DNA of 64,000 nucleotides from Salsuginibacillus halophilus (GTDB taxonomy: Bacteria > Bacillota > Bacilli > Bacillales > Marinococcaceae): NCBI RefSeq assembly GCF_003014715.1, contig NZ_PYAV01000001.1, positions 62,001-126,000 of the forward strand, given 5' to 3'. A program made the translations under genes and the position numbers. The notes beneath the pieces were generated by a model that saw only the letters and a program-made list of their open reading frames with translations, was not told the DNA's origin and did no database searches. Shown piece after piece: positions 37,660 through 46,286 of the stretch. The stretch's first letter is position 1. Every line of letters starts with the position of its first letter.

Positions 37660-38685
37660 ATGGCAAAAGAAGTACCTCGATCAAAAGACGAGCTAAGCGG
37701 CAAACAAAAGGCAGCCATGCTTCTCATTTCCCTCGGTCCGGATGTTTCAGCACAGGTTTATAAACATTTATCCGAAGAAGAGATTGAGAAGTTGACGCTC
37801 GAAATTGCGAATGTGCAAAAAGTGGACCAAGCGACGAAAGACGCTGTTCTTGAAGAGTTTCACCAAATTGCAATGGCTCAGGATTATATTTCGCAAGGTG
37901 GTATTTCGTACGCAAAAAGTGTGCTTGAAAAAGCACTCGGAGCCGATGAGGCGATGGATGTTATTAACCGCCTCACGTCCACCCTGCAAGTGCGCCCGTT
38001 TGATTTTGCTCGTAAAGCTGATCCGACCCAGATTTTAAACTTTATTCAAAATGAACACCCGCAAACAATTGCGCTCATCTTGTCTTATCTTGATGCGACC
38101 CAGTCCGGCCAGATTTTATCAGAGCTTCCTGAAGAGCTGCAGTCCGATGTTGCAAGGCGGATTGCGACGATGGATGCGACATCACCGGATATTGTAAATG
38201 AAGTAGAAACGCTGCTTGAGCAGAAGTTAAGTGCAACCGCAGCACAGGATCATACAGAGGCAGGCGGCATTGAAGCTGTCGTTGAGGTGTTAAACAGCGT
38301 TGACCGAAGCACGGAACGGACAATTCTTGACAGTCTTGAAGTGCAGGACCCTGAACTTGCTGAAGAAATTAAGAAACGGATGTTCGTTTTCGAAGATATC
38401 GTCACGCTCGACAATCGTTCCATTCAGCGCGTCATTCGCGATGTAGAAAACGAAGACTTACAGTTGTCGCTTAAAGTGGCCAGTGAAGAAGTCCAGGAGA
38501 TTATCTTTAACAACATGTCACAGCGTATGGCGGATACTTTCCGAGATGAGATGGAGTTTATGGGGCCAGTCCGTCTAAGAGACGTAGAAGAATCGCAAAC
38601 CCGGATTGTATCGACGATCCGACGCCTTGAGGAAGCAGGTGAAATTGTAATCGCCCGCGGCGGAGGTGACGACATCATTGTCTAA
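37660..38685 (+). CDS. fliG: Flagellar motor switch protein FliG
   Basis: Rotor protein that transmits torque from the stator, 341 residues from this start. GKQKAAMLLISLGPDVSAQV, the EHPQTIALILSYLD block of the middle domain and the C-terminal charged torque helix (MFVFEDIVTLDNRSIQRVIR) are conserved. Two ATG codons compete: 37651 lies only about three bases from AGGAGG, 37660 about twelve; alignment to B. subtilis FliG favours the second, but the choice is open. The end overlaps fliH by eight bases. Confidence 0.95.
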   Translation: MAKEVPRSKDELSGKQKAAMLLISLGPDVSAQVYKHLSEEEIEKLTLEIANVQKVDQATKDAVLEEFHQIAMAQDYISQGGISYAKSVLEKALGADEAMDVINRLTSTLQVRPFDFARKADPTQILNFIQNEHPQTIALILSYLDATQSGQILSELPEELQSDVARRIATMDATSPDIVNEVETLLEQKLSATAAQDHTEAGGIEAVVEVLNSVDRSTERTILDSLEVQDPELAEEIKKRMFVFEDIVTLDNRSIQRVIRDVENEDLQLSLKVASEEVQEIIFNNMSQRMADTFRDEMEFMGPVRLRDVEESQTRIVSTIRRLEEAGEIVIARGGGDDIIV

Positions 38686-39490
38686 TTTAATTAAAGCAGG
38701 CTTAACGAAACCGGCAAAAAAGGGAGAAGTAGAAATCGGTATCCGCGCTTTTCCAAAAGCAGAACCTGCTCATGAAGAAGCCCCTGCCGAAACTGTGGAA
38801 GAAGATGAAGCTGCAGTCCAGGAAGAGGTCAATGAAACTTCGGCTGAAGAACTGCTTGAACAAGCAAAACATGAAGCAGAAAAGATCAAACAAAAAGCAG
38901 AAGAAGAAGCCGAAAATGTCCGAAAACAGGCGGCCATGGAAGAAGAGAATGCCAAGCAGCAGTTGAACGAGCTGTTTGAACAAGCGAAAGAAAACGGCTA
39001 CGCCGAAGGCTATGAAGAAGGACAAAAAGCTGGTGAGAAGGCATTTAAAAAGAAAGTGAAAAAGGCTGAAGAAACCATTAAAACAGCTGAAAGCGAGCGG
39101 AAGCAGTATTTGGAAGAGTCGGAGCCGGTTATTATTGAACTTGCAAGTGCTGTTGCCAACCGCGTCATTAAAGATGGTTTACAAGCTGATGAAACGGTGT
39201 GGCAGCAGGCGCTTGCCCAGGCGTTGTTTGAAGTGCAGGAGCAGGAAGAAGTGAAAGTGTATGTAAGCGCCGAACGTTACAATGAAACAGTGAAACATAA
39301 AGATGAGCTCGTTTCACTATTAAGTTACAGCCAGGAGTTGTTCATTTACCCGGATGCGAACTTGAACGAAAATGACTGCATTATTGAAACGCCGTTCGGT
39401 CGAATGGATGCCTCAATTGACAATCAGCTTGAAGAATTAAAGACAAAACTGCTTGAAAGGCTGAAAGAAGATGCCGATGCGCGCAGCTGA
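38678..39490 (+). CDS. fliH: Flagellar assembly protein FliH
   Basis: Negative regulator and stator of the export ATPase FliI, 270 residues. A long charged helix (about 45-150, rich in Glu, Lys and Ala) carries repeats such as YAEGYEEGQKAGEKAFKK, typical of the FliH glycine-repeat segment, followed by the FliI-binding C-terminal domain (VIIELASAVANRVIKDGL). The start is probably TTG at 38678, nine bases after GGAGGTGA (38662-38668); a GTG at 38666 is part of that ribosome site. It overlaps both fliG and fliI. Confidence 0.9.
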   Translation: MSNLIKAGLTKPAKKGEVEIGIRAFPKAEPAHEEAPAETVEEDEAAVQEEVNETSAEELLEQAKHEAEKIKQKAEEEAENVRKQAAMEEENAKQQLNELFEQAKENGYAEGYEEGQKAGEKAFKKKVKKAEETIKTAESERKQYLEESEPVIIELASAVANRVIKDGLQADETVWQQALAQALFEVQEQEEVKVYVSAERYNETVKHKDELVSLLSYSQELFIYPDANLNENDCIIETPFGRMDASIDNQLEELKTKLLERLKEDADARS

Positions 39491-40790
39491 TTTAATTCAT
39501 GAAGTAGACCGCTTAACACCGTATAAAATGTATGGCCGGGTGACACAGGTTGTCGGTTTAACCATTGAAGCAAAAGGTCCGCAGGCGGCGGTCGGAGAGC
39601 TGTGCTACATTCATTCCGACACAAACAGTGAGACGCTGCAGGCTGAAGTTGTCGGTTTCCGCGGCGAACACGTCCTGCTTATGCCTTTAAATGCTGCAGT
39701 GGACATTGCACCGGGCAGTCTTGTTGAAGCGAGCCGGCGGCCGCTTGAAATTAAAGTAGGCACTGGATTGATCGGCAAAGTTATTGACGGGCTCGGCCGG
39801 CCGATGGACGGGAGTACACTGCCGGAAGGCTTAACGCCGCAGCCAATTGATAATGAACCACCTAATCCACTGATGCGGCCGCGCATCGAAGAACCGCTCT
39901 CACTCGGGGTGAAAGCAGTAGATGGCTGTATGACAGTCGGAAAGGGTCAGCGTGTCGGAATTTTTGCCGGAAGCGGTGTCGGTAAAAGTACGCTGCTTGC
40001 CATGTTTACAAAACACTCCGACGCTGACATTAACGTCATTGCCTTAATCGGAGAACGCGGGCGTGAAGTGAAAGAGTTTATTGAGCGTGACCTCGGAAAA
40101 AGCGGGATGAAAAATACAATTCTCGTTGTTGCTACCTCTGATCAGCCGGCGTTAATGCGCATTAAAGGAGCGATGACGGCTACAGCGGTTGCCGAATATT
40201 TCCGTGAGCAGGGAAAAGATGTAAATTTGTTAATGGATTCTGTCACCCGCTTTGCGATGGCCCAGCGTGAAATCGGGCTTGCGATCGGTGAGCCGCCGAC
40301 AACAAAAGGTTATACACCAAGTGTGTTTGCTCTGCTCCCGCGGTTACTTGAACGTTCAGGAACGAGTGAAAACGGAACTGTCACTGCGTTTTACACTGTG
40401 CTTGTCGATGGGGATGACATGAACGAGCCGGTAGCAGATGCTGTGCGCGGCATCTTAGACGGCCACCTCGTCTTGAGCCGCGAACTGGCTAACAAAGGTC
40501 ATTATCCGGCGATTCACGTGCTGCAAAGTGTGAGCCGTGTTATGGGTGACATCGTTTCTAAAACGCATATCAATGCAGCTGAACAACTGCGCCGGCTCTT
40601 ATCAACGTATGAAGAGTCTGAAGATTTAATTCAGATCGGTGCTTATAAGCGCGGTTCATCAAAAGAAGTCGACCGGGCTGTGAAAGCTTATCCAAAGATT
40701 CAACAATTTTTACAGCAGTCGATGGATGAACCAGTTCCATTTCAAGAAACGGTTGATCAACTTGAGAAAATGTTCGGCAAAGGAGAGTAA
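39471..40790 (+). CDS. fliI: Flagellar export ATPase FliI
   Basis: Hexameric ATPase of the flagellar type III export apparatus, 439 residues. Walker A is in GIFAGSGVGKSTLLAMF, followed by LIGERGREVKEFIERDLG, LLMDSVTRFAMAQREIGLA and PPTTKGYTPSVFALLPRLLE, all close to B. subtilis FliI. The ATG overlaps the end of fliH. FliJ follows immediately. Confidence 0.97.
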   Translation: MPMRAADLIHEVDRLTPYKMYGRVTQVVGLTIEAKGPQAAVGELCYIHSDTNSETLQAEVVGFRGEHVLLMPLNAAVDIAPGSLVEASRRPLEIKVGTGLIGKVIDGLGRPMDGSTLPEGLTPQPIDNEPPNPLMRPRIEEPLSLGVKAVDGCMTVGKGQRVGIFAGSGVGKSTLLAMFTKHSDADINVIALIGERGREVKEFIERDLGKSGMKNTILVVATSDQPALMRIKGAMTATAVAEYFREQGKDVNLLMDSVTRFAMAQREIGLAIGEPPTTKGYTPSVFALLPRLLERSGTSENGTVTAFYTVLVDGDDMNEPVADAVRGILDGHLVLSRELANKGHYPAIHVLQSVSRVMGDIVSKTHINAAEQLRRLLSTYEESEDLIQIGAYKRGSSKEVDRAVKAYPKIQQFLQQSMDEPVPFQETVDQLEKMFGKGE

Positions 40791-40796
40791 TTGCGC

Positions 40797-41240
40797 ATGT
40801 CCTTTCAGTATTCGCTGCAAAAACTGCTTGATTTAAAACAAAAAGAAAAAGATGCAGCAGAACAAGATTATCAAGCGTCCATGGATGCTTTTGAAGAAAC
40901 AGCAACCCGGCTTTATGAATATTTAAAAGCAAAAGAAAATGTTGAGGCAGACCACGAACAAATGCTGCAGCAAGGGGTTGCTGTGATGGACCTGCAAATG
41001 ACAGAAACGAATTTACATCGGTTAAAGCAGGAAATTTTAAAACTTCAATCAGAAACGGATGCCGCTCGTGATCACATGCATAAAAAACACGAATCAATGC
41101 AAGAGGCTCATATCGAATACAAAAAATACGAGCGCATGAAAGCGATGGAGCAGGAGAAACACCGGCACTTCCTGAAAAAACGGGAAGAGCAGGAGATGGA
41201 TGAGATCGCCTCGCAGCGGTTTGCGCTTCGTACCATTTAG
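40797..41240 (+). CDS. fliJ: Flagellar export chaperone FliJ
   Basis: Coiled-coil protein (147 residues) that inserts in the FliI ring and helps export. The N-terminus SFQYSLQKLLDLKQKEKDAA and an almost continuous charged helix with few prolines or glycines are typical. The ATG at 40797 has AAAGGAGAG about nine bases upstream; an in-frame TTG at 40791 is too close to that site. Lies directly between fliI and motE/ylxF. Confidence 0.93.
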   Translation: MSFQYSLQKLLDLKQKEKDAAEQDYQASMDAFEETATRLYEYLKAKENVEADHEQMLQQGVAVMDLQMTETNLHRLKQEILKLQSETDAARDHMHKKHESMQEAHIEYKKYERMKAMEQEKHRHFLKKREEQEMDEIASQRFALRTI

Positions 41241-41249
41241 GTGAAAGTC

Positions 41250-41831
41250 ATGGCTAATAAAGAAAAAGAACAACAAAAAAAACCAGGTGTGATTCAGCTT
41301 GCCTTCTATATTGTCATTATTCCAGGCATGTTTGCCCTTATGCTTGCGGCAGTGATTTTATATTTTCTAGATATCAACCCACTTGAAATCGCAGAAGATG
41401 TCCCGGTTGTCGGAGAGTGGATTGCTGATGACGGCGAAGAAGCTGGTGATGCTGCCGGACAAACGGAAGGGCCGAGCCGCGAAGAGCTGCTTGCAACCAT
41501 TGAAAGTCAGGAAAGTGAGATTGACAGCTTAGAAAGTGAAGTGGAAAGCCAGGAAGAAACGATTGCCGAGCTGAATGATGAAGTTGAAGAGTTAACGTTT
41601 GAGTCTGAAGATGACGCGGCGCTTGAAGAAGAAACCCAGGAAGAGATTGCCCGCCTCGCCCGCGTTTATGAAAATATGTCAGCAGATGATGCAGCAGCGA
41701 TTCTTACAGAAATGTCAACAGAAGAAATATTGCTGCACATGTCAGAAATGACCGATGACGGCCGGGCTGATATTTTATCAGAAATGGAGTCCGATTTAGC
41801 CGCTGAAATTATGAGCCAGTTTGCTGAATAG
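41250..41831 (+). CDS. ylxF: YlxF / MotE-like membrane protein
   Basis: A 193-residue protein with one N-terminal membrane helix (about residues 13-40, VIQLAFYIVIIPGMFALMLA), an acidic extracytoplasmic coiled coil with repeats of the type ESQESEIDSLESEVESQEET, and a C-terminal MgtE-like alpha domain (MSADDAAAILTEMSTEEIL). Family members act as chaperones or accessory proteins of the motor stator or export, in the position of B. subtilis ylxF. Start ATG 41250 has AGGTGA just upstream. Confidence 0.85.
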   Translation: MANKEKEQQKKPGVIQLAFYIVIIPGMFALMLAAVILYFLDINPLEIAEDVPVVGEWIADDGEEAGDAAGQTEGPSREELLATIESQESEIDSLESEVESQEETIAELNDEVEELTFESEDDAALEEETQEEIARLARVYENMSADDAAAILTEMSTEEILLHMSEMTDDGRADILSEMESDLAAEIMSQFAE

Positions 41832-41863
41832 TGCATGAACCTTTTGAAAGGAGGTGAAAAAAC

Positions 41864-43402
41864 GTGCAGATGATGCAGATGATGATGACGCAAAGCCAGT
41901 CAGGGATGCAAATGTTAAATGGAAATGCACTTAAAGGCGAACCGAAAGAAGGCGGCGGTTTTCTTGAAATGCTTTCCACCACGCTTTCAAAACACGGTGA
42001 AGCAAAGGTTGATGAACAAACAAGTGAAAGTGATATGCTCATGCAGTTATTTGCCGAACTAGACGTTGAAGATGGAGAAGCACTTCTTGAGTCACTAGAG
42101 GAAGCTTTTAGCTTTGATCGTGAAGTTGTATCAGAAGAGCTGTTTCAAGACGGGCAGTTTAATGTTGAAGCTTTACAGTCATTTTTCAGTGAACAATTAA
42201 GTGAACTTAGTGAAGCGGCTATTCAACAGCTTGAAGAAGGACTGCAAAAGTTACAGTCGGATGGCTTCTCTGCAGAAGATGAAGCAGCTCTTCTCGCTTC
42301 ACTTGAAGAACTTGCAGGCGATGACGGTTATTTCGATGCTTCCTGGCTTGAAACAGAAGAAGTGCAGCAGCTTTTAAATGCACTGCCGGAAGAAGAGGCT
42401 GAAACTTTAACAAAACTTATTGAAGAAGAAGCTCCGGTAGAAGCGCTTTTAAATGATGAAGGCTCTTCGCTTTTACAGTTTAGTGGCTTAAGTGTGTTTG
42501 CTGAACAAAGTGAAGCAGAGGAATTCCCGGAAGAGAGCATTGAAGAAGCACTCACAAAGCTTGAAGCGCAAGCAAAGCAGGACGCTGACACAAGTGAACA
42601 AAAGGAAGCCCTTGAGGCACTGGCTGATGCCGGATTTTTACAATTTGATACGTCTTCTTCTCAAGCGCAGCAGTTGTTCTCTTCAAGTGCACTTACGTCA
42701 GCTAATTTACAACGCTCATTAGGACTTGAGCGATTTGCAAATCAACGCCAGGATGGAAATGCAAAGCCTGCTGAAACAGCCCGGAGCGGCGGTGAGCGGA
42801 CAGTTGCAAATGGCAGTCAGTACATGCAGGAGCTCATGAATCAAGCGGCACAGCGAATGGAGCAGAATGTTGGTTCAAGTGCAGGTGCTTTTTTCCAATC
42901 TGGTGATACGCAGCAGTCTTTATCGAACACCCAGCAGCTCTCGATTCATTTAGGGGAAGCCCGGTCAACAGAAGCGCAGCAGAAGCAGTTTCTACGTCAG
43001 TTTGAAAACGCCATGCAGCGCAGCCAGTTTACGCAAAACGGTGGGAATCAGCAGCTTTCAATTAAGCTTTATCCAGAAAGCCTCGGCCGGTTAGATATTC
43101 AATTAACCCGGACGACTGAAGGTATGACTGCCCGGTTAATGACAAGCTCACAGGCGGCACGCGACCTTGTTGAAAGTCAGTTGAATCAACTTCGGCAGGC
43201 GTTTCAGCAGCAAAATATAAACGTGGACCGGATTGAAGTGCAGCAGCCGTATTCCCAAACACCGCAGGATGAACAGGACGGCCGGAAACAGCAGGAGCAG
43301 CAGCGTGAACAAAGCCGCATGCCGGTAGATGAAGAAGAACTTGAGGAAACAATTGACTTTGATGAACTGCTTGATGAATTAACCTTTGAAGAGAAAGTGT
43401 AG
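41864..43402 (+). CDS. fliK: Flagellar hook-length control protein FliK
   Basis: Secreted molecular ruler (512 residues) that measures hook length and signals FlhB to switch to late substrates. The first 300 residues are acidic and low in complexity; the C-terminal domain (about 375-470) has LSIKLYPESLGRLDIQLTRT with GMTARLMTSSQAARDLVESQ, which is diagnostic. The GTG at 41864 follows AAAGGAGGTGAAAAA. It lies before flgD as in B. subtilis. A second FliK-like protein, YlqG, is encoded at 20767-22629. Confidence 0.93.
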   Translation: MQMMQMMMTQSQSGMQMLNGNALKGEPKEGGGFLEMLSTTLSKHGEAKVDEQTSESDMLMQLFAELDVEDGEALLESLEEAFSFDREVVSEELFQDGQFNVEALQSFFSEQLSELSEAAIQQLEEGLQKLQSDGFSAEDEAALLASLEELAGDDGYFDASWLETEEVQQLLNALPEEEAETLTKLIEEEAPVEALLNDEGSSLLQFSGLSVFAEQSEAEEFPEESIEEALTKLEAQAKQDADTSEQKEALEALADAGFLQFDTSSSQAQQLFSSSALTSANLQRSLGLERFANQRQDGNAKPAETARSGGERTVANGSQYMQELMNQAAQRMEQNVGSSAGAFFQSGDTQQSLSNTQQLSIHLGEARSTEAQQKQFLRQFENAMQRSQFTQNGGNQQLSIKLYPESLGRLDIQLTRTTEGMTARLMTSSQAARDLVESQLNQLRQAFQQQNINVDRIEVQQPYSQTPQDEQDGRKQQEQQREQSRMPVDEEELEETIDFDELLDELTFEEKV

Positions 43403-43411
43403 GTGAGTGTT

Positions 43412-44038
43412 GTGGTTGACAGCATTCATGAAACGTACGGACTGCCGCGGGAACGCCAGGCAGAAGTCGTCAGTCAAGAAGAAGCGAGCATGATGGGCCG
43501 CGATGACTTTTTAAAGATTTTAATCGCGCAGATGCAAAACCAAGACCCGCTTGACCCGATGGATGATGAACAGTTTGTGGCGCAAATGGCAACGTTCTCC
43601 CAACTAGAGCAGGTGATGAATATGAGCGAGTCGATTCAAAGTTTCGTTGAAGCAAACGAAAGCGGCGCGTTCGTACAGCACGCGGATTTAATCGGCCAGC
43701 AGATTACTTGGGAAGAGCCGGTTGAAGGTGCTGAACCAGGAGAGCCGCAAGTGATTGAACACGAAAGTGAAGTCGTGTCTGTCAAGCGGACGAGCGACGG
43801 CAGCATCCAAATGCTGTTAAACGATGAAAACGAAACATGGATCACCCAGGACCAGCTCGTACAAGTAGCCGCGGCTGATGCTGATATGAGTGCCATGCCG
43901 GAAGCGGACGCTGTAAGTAACGAACAAAGCGAGACGGAACAAATACAAGACAATGTACCGGAAGCACCGAACGCAAATGAACCTGACGCAGCTGATCAGC
44001 TGGCACCGGACATGATGAATAGTCCGTTCGGCTTTTAA
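43412..44038 (+). CDS. flgD: Flagellar hook assembly protein FlgD
   Basis: Hook cap that guides polymerisation of FlgE, 208 residues from the GTG at 43412, which follows AGGTGAG. The conserved block MGRDDFLKILIAQMQNQDPL then DPMDDEQFVAQMATFSQLEQ is the FlgD N-terminal signature. The C-terminal half is acidic and ends with an Asp- and Pro-containing tail without clear similarity. A GTG at 43403 lies within the ribosome site and is less likely. Confidence 0.94.
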   Translation: MVDSIHETYGLPRERQAEVVSQEEASMMGRDDFLKILIAQMQNQDPLDPMDDEQFVAQMATFSQLEQVMNMSESIQSFVEANESGAFVQHADLIGQQITWEEPVEGAEPGEPQVIEHESEVVSVKRTSDGSIQMLLNDENETWITQDQLVQVAAADADMSAMPEADAVSNEQSETEQIQDNVPEAPNANEPDAADQLAPDMMNSPFGF

Positions 44039-44063
44039 TTTTAAATAGAGATGAGGCACAGCG

Positions 44064-44453
44064 ATGAATCCGAATATTACGAATCACAGTCTGGATTCCC
44101 TGCTTCATAACACCGCAAACCACAAACCGAAACCAAAAGAAAAAACAGAAGGCGGTCCTTCGTTTCAAGCGGTACTAGAGGCCCGCGTTGCTGATGAACC
44201 GCTGAAAGTGAGTAAACACGCAGCCGACCGGATCGCCGACAGAGGCATAGACATTTCTGATGCCGACTGGGACCGGATTCACGAAAAAGTAAGTGAAGCC
44301 AAAGATAAAGGTGTCACCGACTCGCTCGTGTTAACTGAAGATGCAGCGCTTGTCGTTAGTGCAAAAAATGAAACGGTCATTACCGCAATGAACCGGGCGG
44401 AAGCAGAGAGTCAAATATTCACAAACATTAACGGCACGATTGTGCTTGAATAA
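44064..44453 (+). CDS. TIGR02530-type flagellar operon protein
   Basis: A 129-residue protein found in flagellar operons of Firmicutes between flgD and flgE. The conserved part starts at LKVSKHAADRIADRGIDISD and ends TAMNRAEAESQIFTNINGTI, matching the family often called flagellar biosynthesis protein TIGR02530, whose function is unknown. Between it and flgE are two non-terminator hairpins (44456-44481 and 44483-44510). Confidence 0.85.
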   Translation: MNPNITNHSLDSLLHNTANHKPKPKEKTEGGPSFQAVLEARVADEPLKVSKHAADRIADRGIDISDADWDRIHEKVSEAKDKGVTDSLVLTEDAALVVSAKNETVITAMNRAEAESQIFTNINGTIVLE

Positions 44454-44542
44454 ACCCGGCTGGACCTGACACGGAAGCCGGCGCATCTGCTGACCGATTG
44501 AGGCAGGTGCACAACTTAAATTTATAGGAGGCGGATGCAGCA

Positions 44543-45538
44543 ATGCTTCGTTCAATGTATTCCGGAATTTCCGGACTCGATAATCACCAACAGAAAATGG
44601 ATGTCATCGGTAACAACTTAGCGAACGTGAATACCCACGGTTTTAAAAAAGGCCGGGCGATGTTTAAAGATATGGTGAGCCAGCAGACCCAAGGTGCCAC
44701 CGGCCCGACAGAAACACAAGGTGGTACAAACGCCATGCAGGTCGGCCTCGGTGCGCAGATGGGCTCGATTGATAACATTCACGAGCAGGGCAGCCTGCAA
44801 AACACCGGTCGGCAGCTCGATCTCGGCATCTCCGGCGACGGTTTCTTCGCTGTCGGAGAGTTGGAAGATGATTCAGATTGGGACATTGCTGATGATGATA
44901 TTGATGAAGAAGATGGGGGAATTGATGGTGTGAATGTCAGCTATTCCCGCGCCGGCAACTTTTATATGGATGAAGAGGGCTACGTTGTGAACCAGGACGG
45001 GCAGTATCTTTTAGGGGCTTCGGCAGATCCAGGTAACAACGTAGATCTAGATGATGATATTGATCCCGCGGACTTTTTCCCTACCGATTTAGAAGAATTT
45101 TATGATGATGGTGCTTTTGGTGATATTGGTGCAATAGAAGATAACGCCTCGGGTGATGCAGGCTTTGGCCGCATCCGCATCCCGACCGAAGCGGAGAGTT
45201 TCAGCGTCGGTAGTGACGGCTCGATCAGCTTCGTGTTAGACGGGGATAATCATTTCGCCGGGCAGCTGCAAATGGCACAATTCGCAAACCCGGAAGGCAT
45301 GGAAAAAGTGGGCGACAACTTGTTCCAGCCGACGGATAACTCCGGTATTCCAGAGTGGAGTACACCAGGTGCCGGCGGTGCTGGTGAAATTGTTGCCGGG
45401 ACGCTTGAAATGTCCAACGTCGATATGAGTGAAGAGTTTACAGAAATGATCACCGCCCAGCGCGGTCTGCAGGCAAACACCCGGATCATTACAACGTCTG
45501 ATGAAATTCTGCAGGAACTTGTGAACATGAAGCAGTAA
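44543..45538 (+). CDS. flgE: Flagellar hook protein FlgE
   Basis: Main hook subunit, 331 residues, secreted. The N-terminus LRSMYSGISGLDNHQQKMDV plus GNNLANVNTHGFKKGR and the C-terminus GTLEMSNVDMSEEFTEMITA plus QRGLQANTRII are the D0/D1 coiled-coil ends. The centre is an unusual Asp- and Glu-rich insertion with almost no lysine (about residues 108-220, for example IADDDIDEEDGGIDGV). This part would be on the outer surface of the hook. ATG follows ATAGGAGGCGGATGCAGC. Confidence 0.94.
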   Translation: MLRSMYSGISGLDNHQQKMDVIGNNLANVNTHGFKKGRAMFKDMVSQQTQGATGPTETQGGTNAMQVGLGAQMGSIDNIHEQGSLQNTGRQLDLGISGDGFFAVGELEDDSDWDIADDDIDEEDGGIDGVNVSYSRAGNFYMDEEGYVVNQDGQYLLGASADPGNNVDLDDDIDPADFFPTDLEEFYDDGAFGDIGAIEDNASGDAGFGRIRIPTEAESFSVGSDGSISFVLDGDNHFAGQLQMAQFANPEGMEKVGDNLFQPTDNSGIPEWSTPGAGGAGEIVAGTLEMSNVDMSEEFTEMITAQRGLQANTRIITTSDEILQELVNMKQ

Positions 45539-45550
45539 TTTTTTCCACGT

Positions 45551-45597
45551 AAGGAGGGAGGAGGCAGCCTGCTTATGGCTGCCTCCTGATACATATG
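45551..45597 (+). promoter_or_regulatory. Split ribosome site of swrD: Shine-Dalgarno, hairpin, start codon
   Basis: AAGGAGGG (45551-45558) is too far from the ATG at 45595 in the linear sequence. A perfect 11-pair hairpin, AGGAGGCAGCC (45559-45569) with GGCTGCCTCCT (45577-45587), lies exactly between them; leaving it out puts seven bases plus one between the site and the ATG, the ideal spacing. No T run follows, so it is not a terminator. Confidence 0.6.
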
Positions 45598-45816
45598 ATT
45601 GAATTAACCCGGTTGAACGGCGCCCGCTTTCTCGTCAATGTGATGTTGATCGAACAGGCGCAGGCGAACCCGGATACAACGATTACACTTACGAACGGAC
45701 GAACCGTGTTTGTGAAAGAATCGCTTAATGAATTAAAAGAAGCGGTGAACAGCTGCTACCACTCATACGGTTTGGTAGGACTGGCAGGGCAGGCGCTGCG
45801 TGAGGAGGAGAAATAA
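45595..45816 (+). CDS. swrD: SwrD (FlbD/YlzI) flagellar protein
   Basis: A 73-residue protein of the FlbD family; in B. subtilis SwrD raises flagellar motor power needed for swarming. The family pattern IELTRLNGARFLVNVMLIEQ followed by PDTTITLTNGRTVFVKESL is clear. It lies between flgE and fliL as in B. subtilis. There is no ribosome site directly before the ATG; the only one is 37 bases upstream, separated by a hairpin. Confidence 0.92.
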   Translation: MIELTRLNGARFLVNVMLIEQAQANPDTTITLTNGRTVFVKESLNELKEAVNSCYHSYGLVGLAGQALREEEK

Positions 45817-45819
45817 CTG

Positions 45820-46251
45820 ATGTTTAAAAACCGGCTTGTTACTATTATGCTTATTATCATTATCGCACTTACCCTCATCGGTGTCGTGACGCTCGTTTTA
45901 ATTAATCAGTTCGCCGGCGGCAGTTCGCCGGATGGTGAGCCGACGATTGATGAGATTATTGAGCAGTCGTGGGAGACAGAAGAAATTACGACAAACCTTG
46001 ACGGAAATGAATTTATCCGGGCCCGCTTTCGGATTCATGTGGACTCAACTGATGCCCGCGAAGAGCTAGAACAACGCGACTTTCAAGTGAATAACGTCAT
46101 TATCCGCGAGCTTGCAGATAAGTCACCTCAGGAATTAACGTCAGGTGAAGGGATCGACGAACTTGAAAGCCAGGTGCGTCTCCGGCTAAATGAACTTTTA
46201 GATGAAGGCTCGGTGATCCGCGTCTATACAACAGAACGAATGATTCAATAA
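45820..46251 (+). CDS. fliL: Flagellar basal body-associated protein FliL
   Basis: Single-pass membrane protein (143 residues) that surrounds the stators and helps them engage. The membrane helix is at about residues 6-30 (LVTIMLIIIIALTLIGVVTL), followed by an acidic extracytoplasmic domain with conserved IRARFRIHVDS and the ending LLDEGSVIRVYTTERMIQ. The ATG at 45820 follows GAGGAGGAGAAATAACTG. Confidence 0.93.
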   Translation: MFKNRLVTIMLIIIIALTLIGVVTLVLINQFAGGSSPDGEPTIDEIIEQSWETEEITTNLDGNEFIRARFRIHVDSTDAREELEQRDFQVNNVIIRELADKSPQELTSGEGIDELESQVRLRLNELLDEGSVIRVYTTERMIQ

Positions 46252-46286
46252 CACGGTAAAATCTTTTTAAAAGCGAGGTGAGATAT

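Noticed and set aside
44456-44510. Two hairpins between the TIGR02530 gene and flgE as a terminator
   Set aside because: Neither stem is followed by a T tract, and the operon clearly continues.
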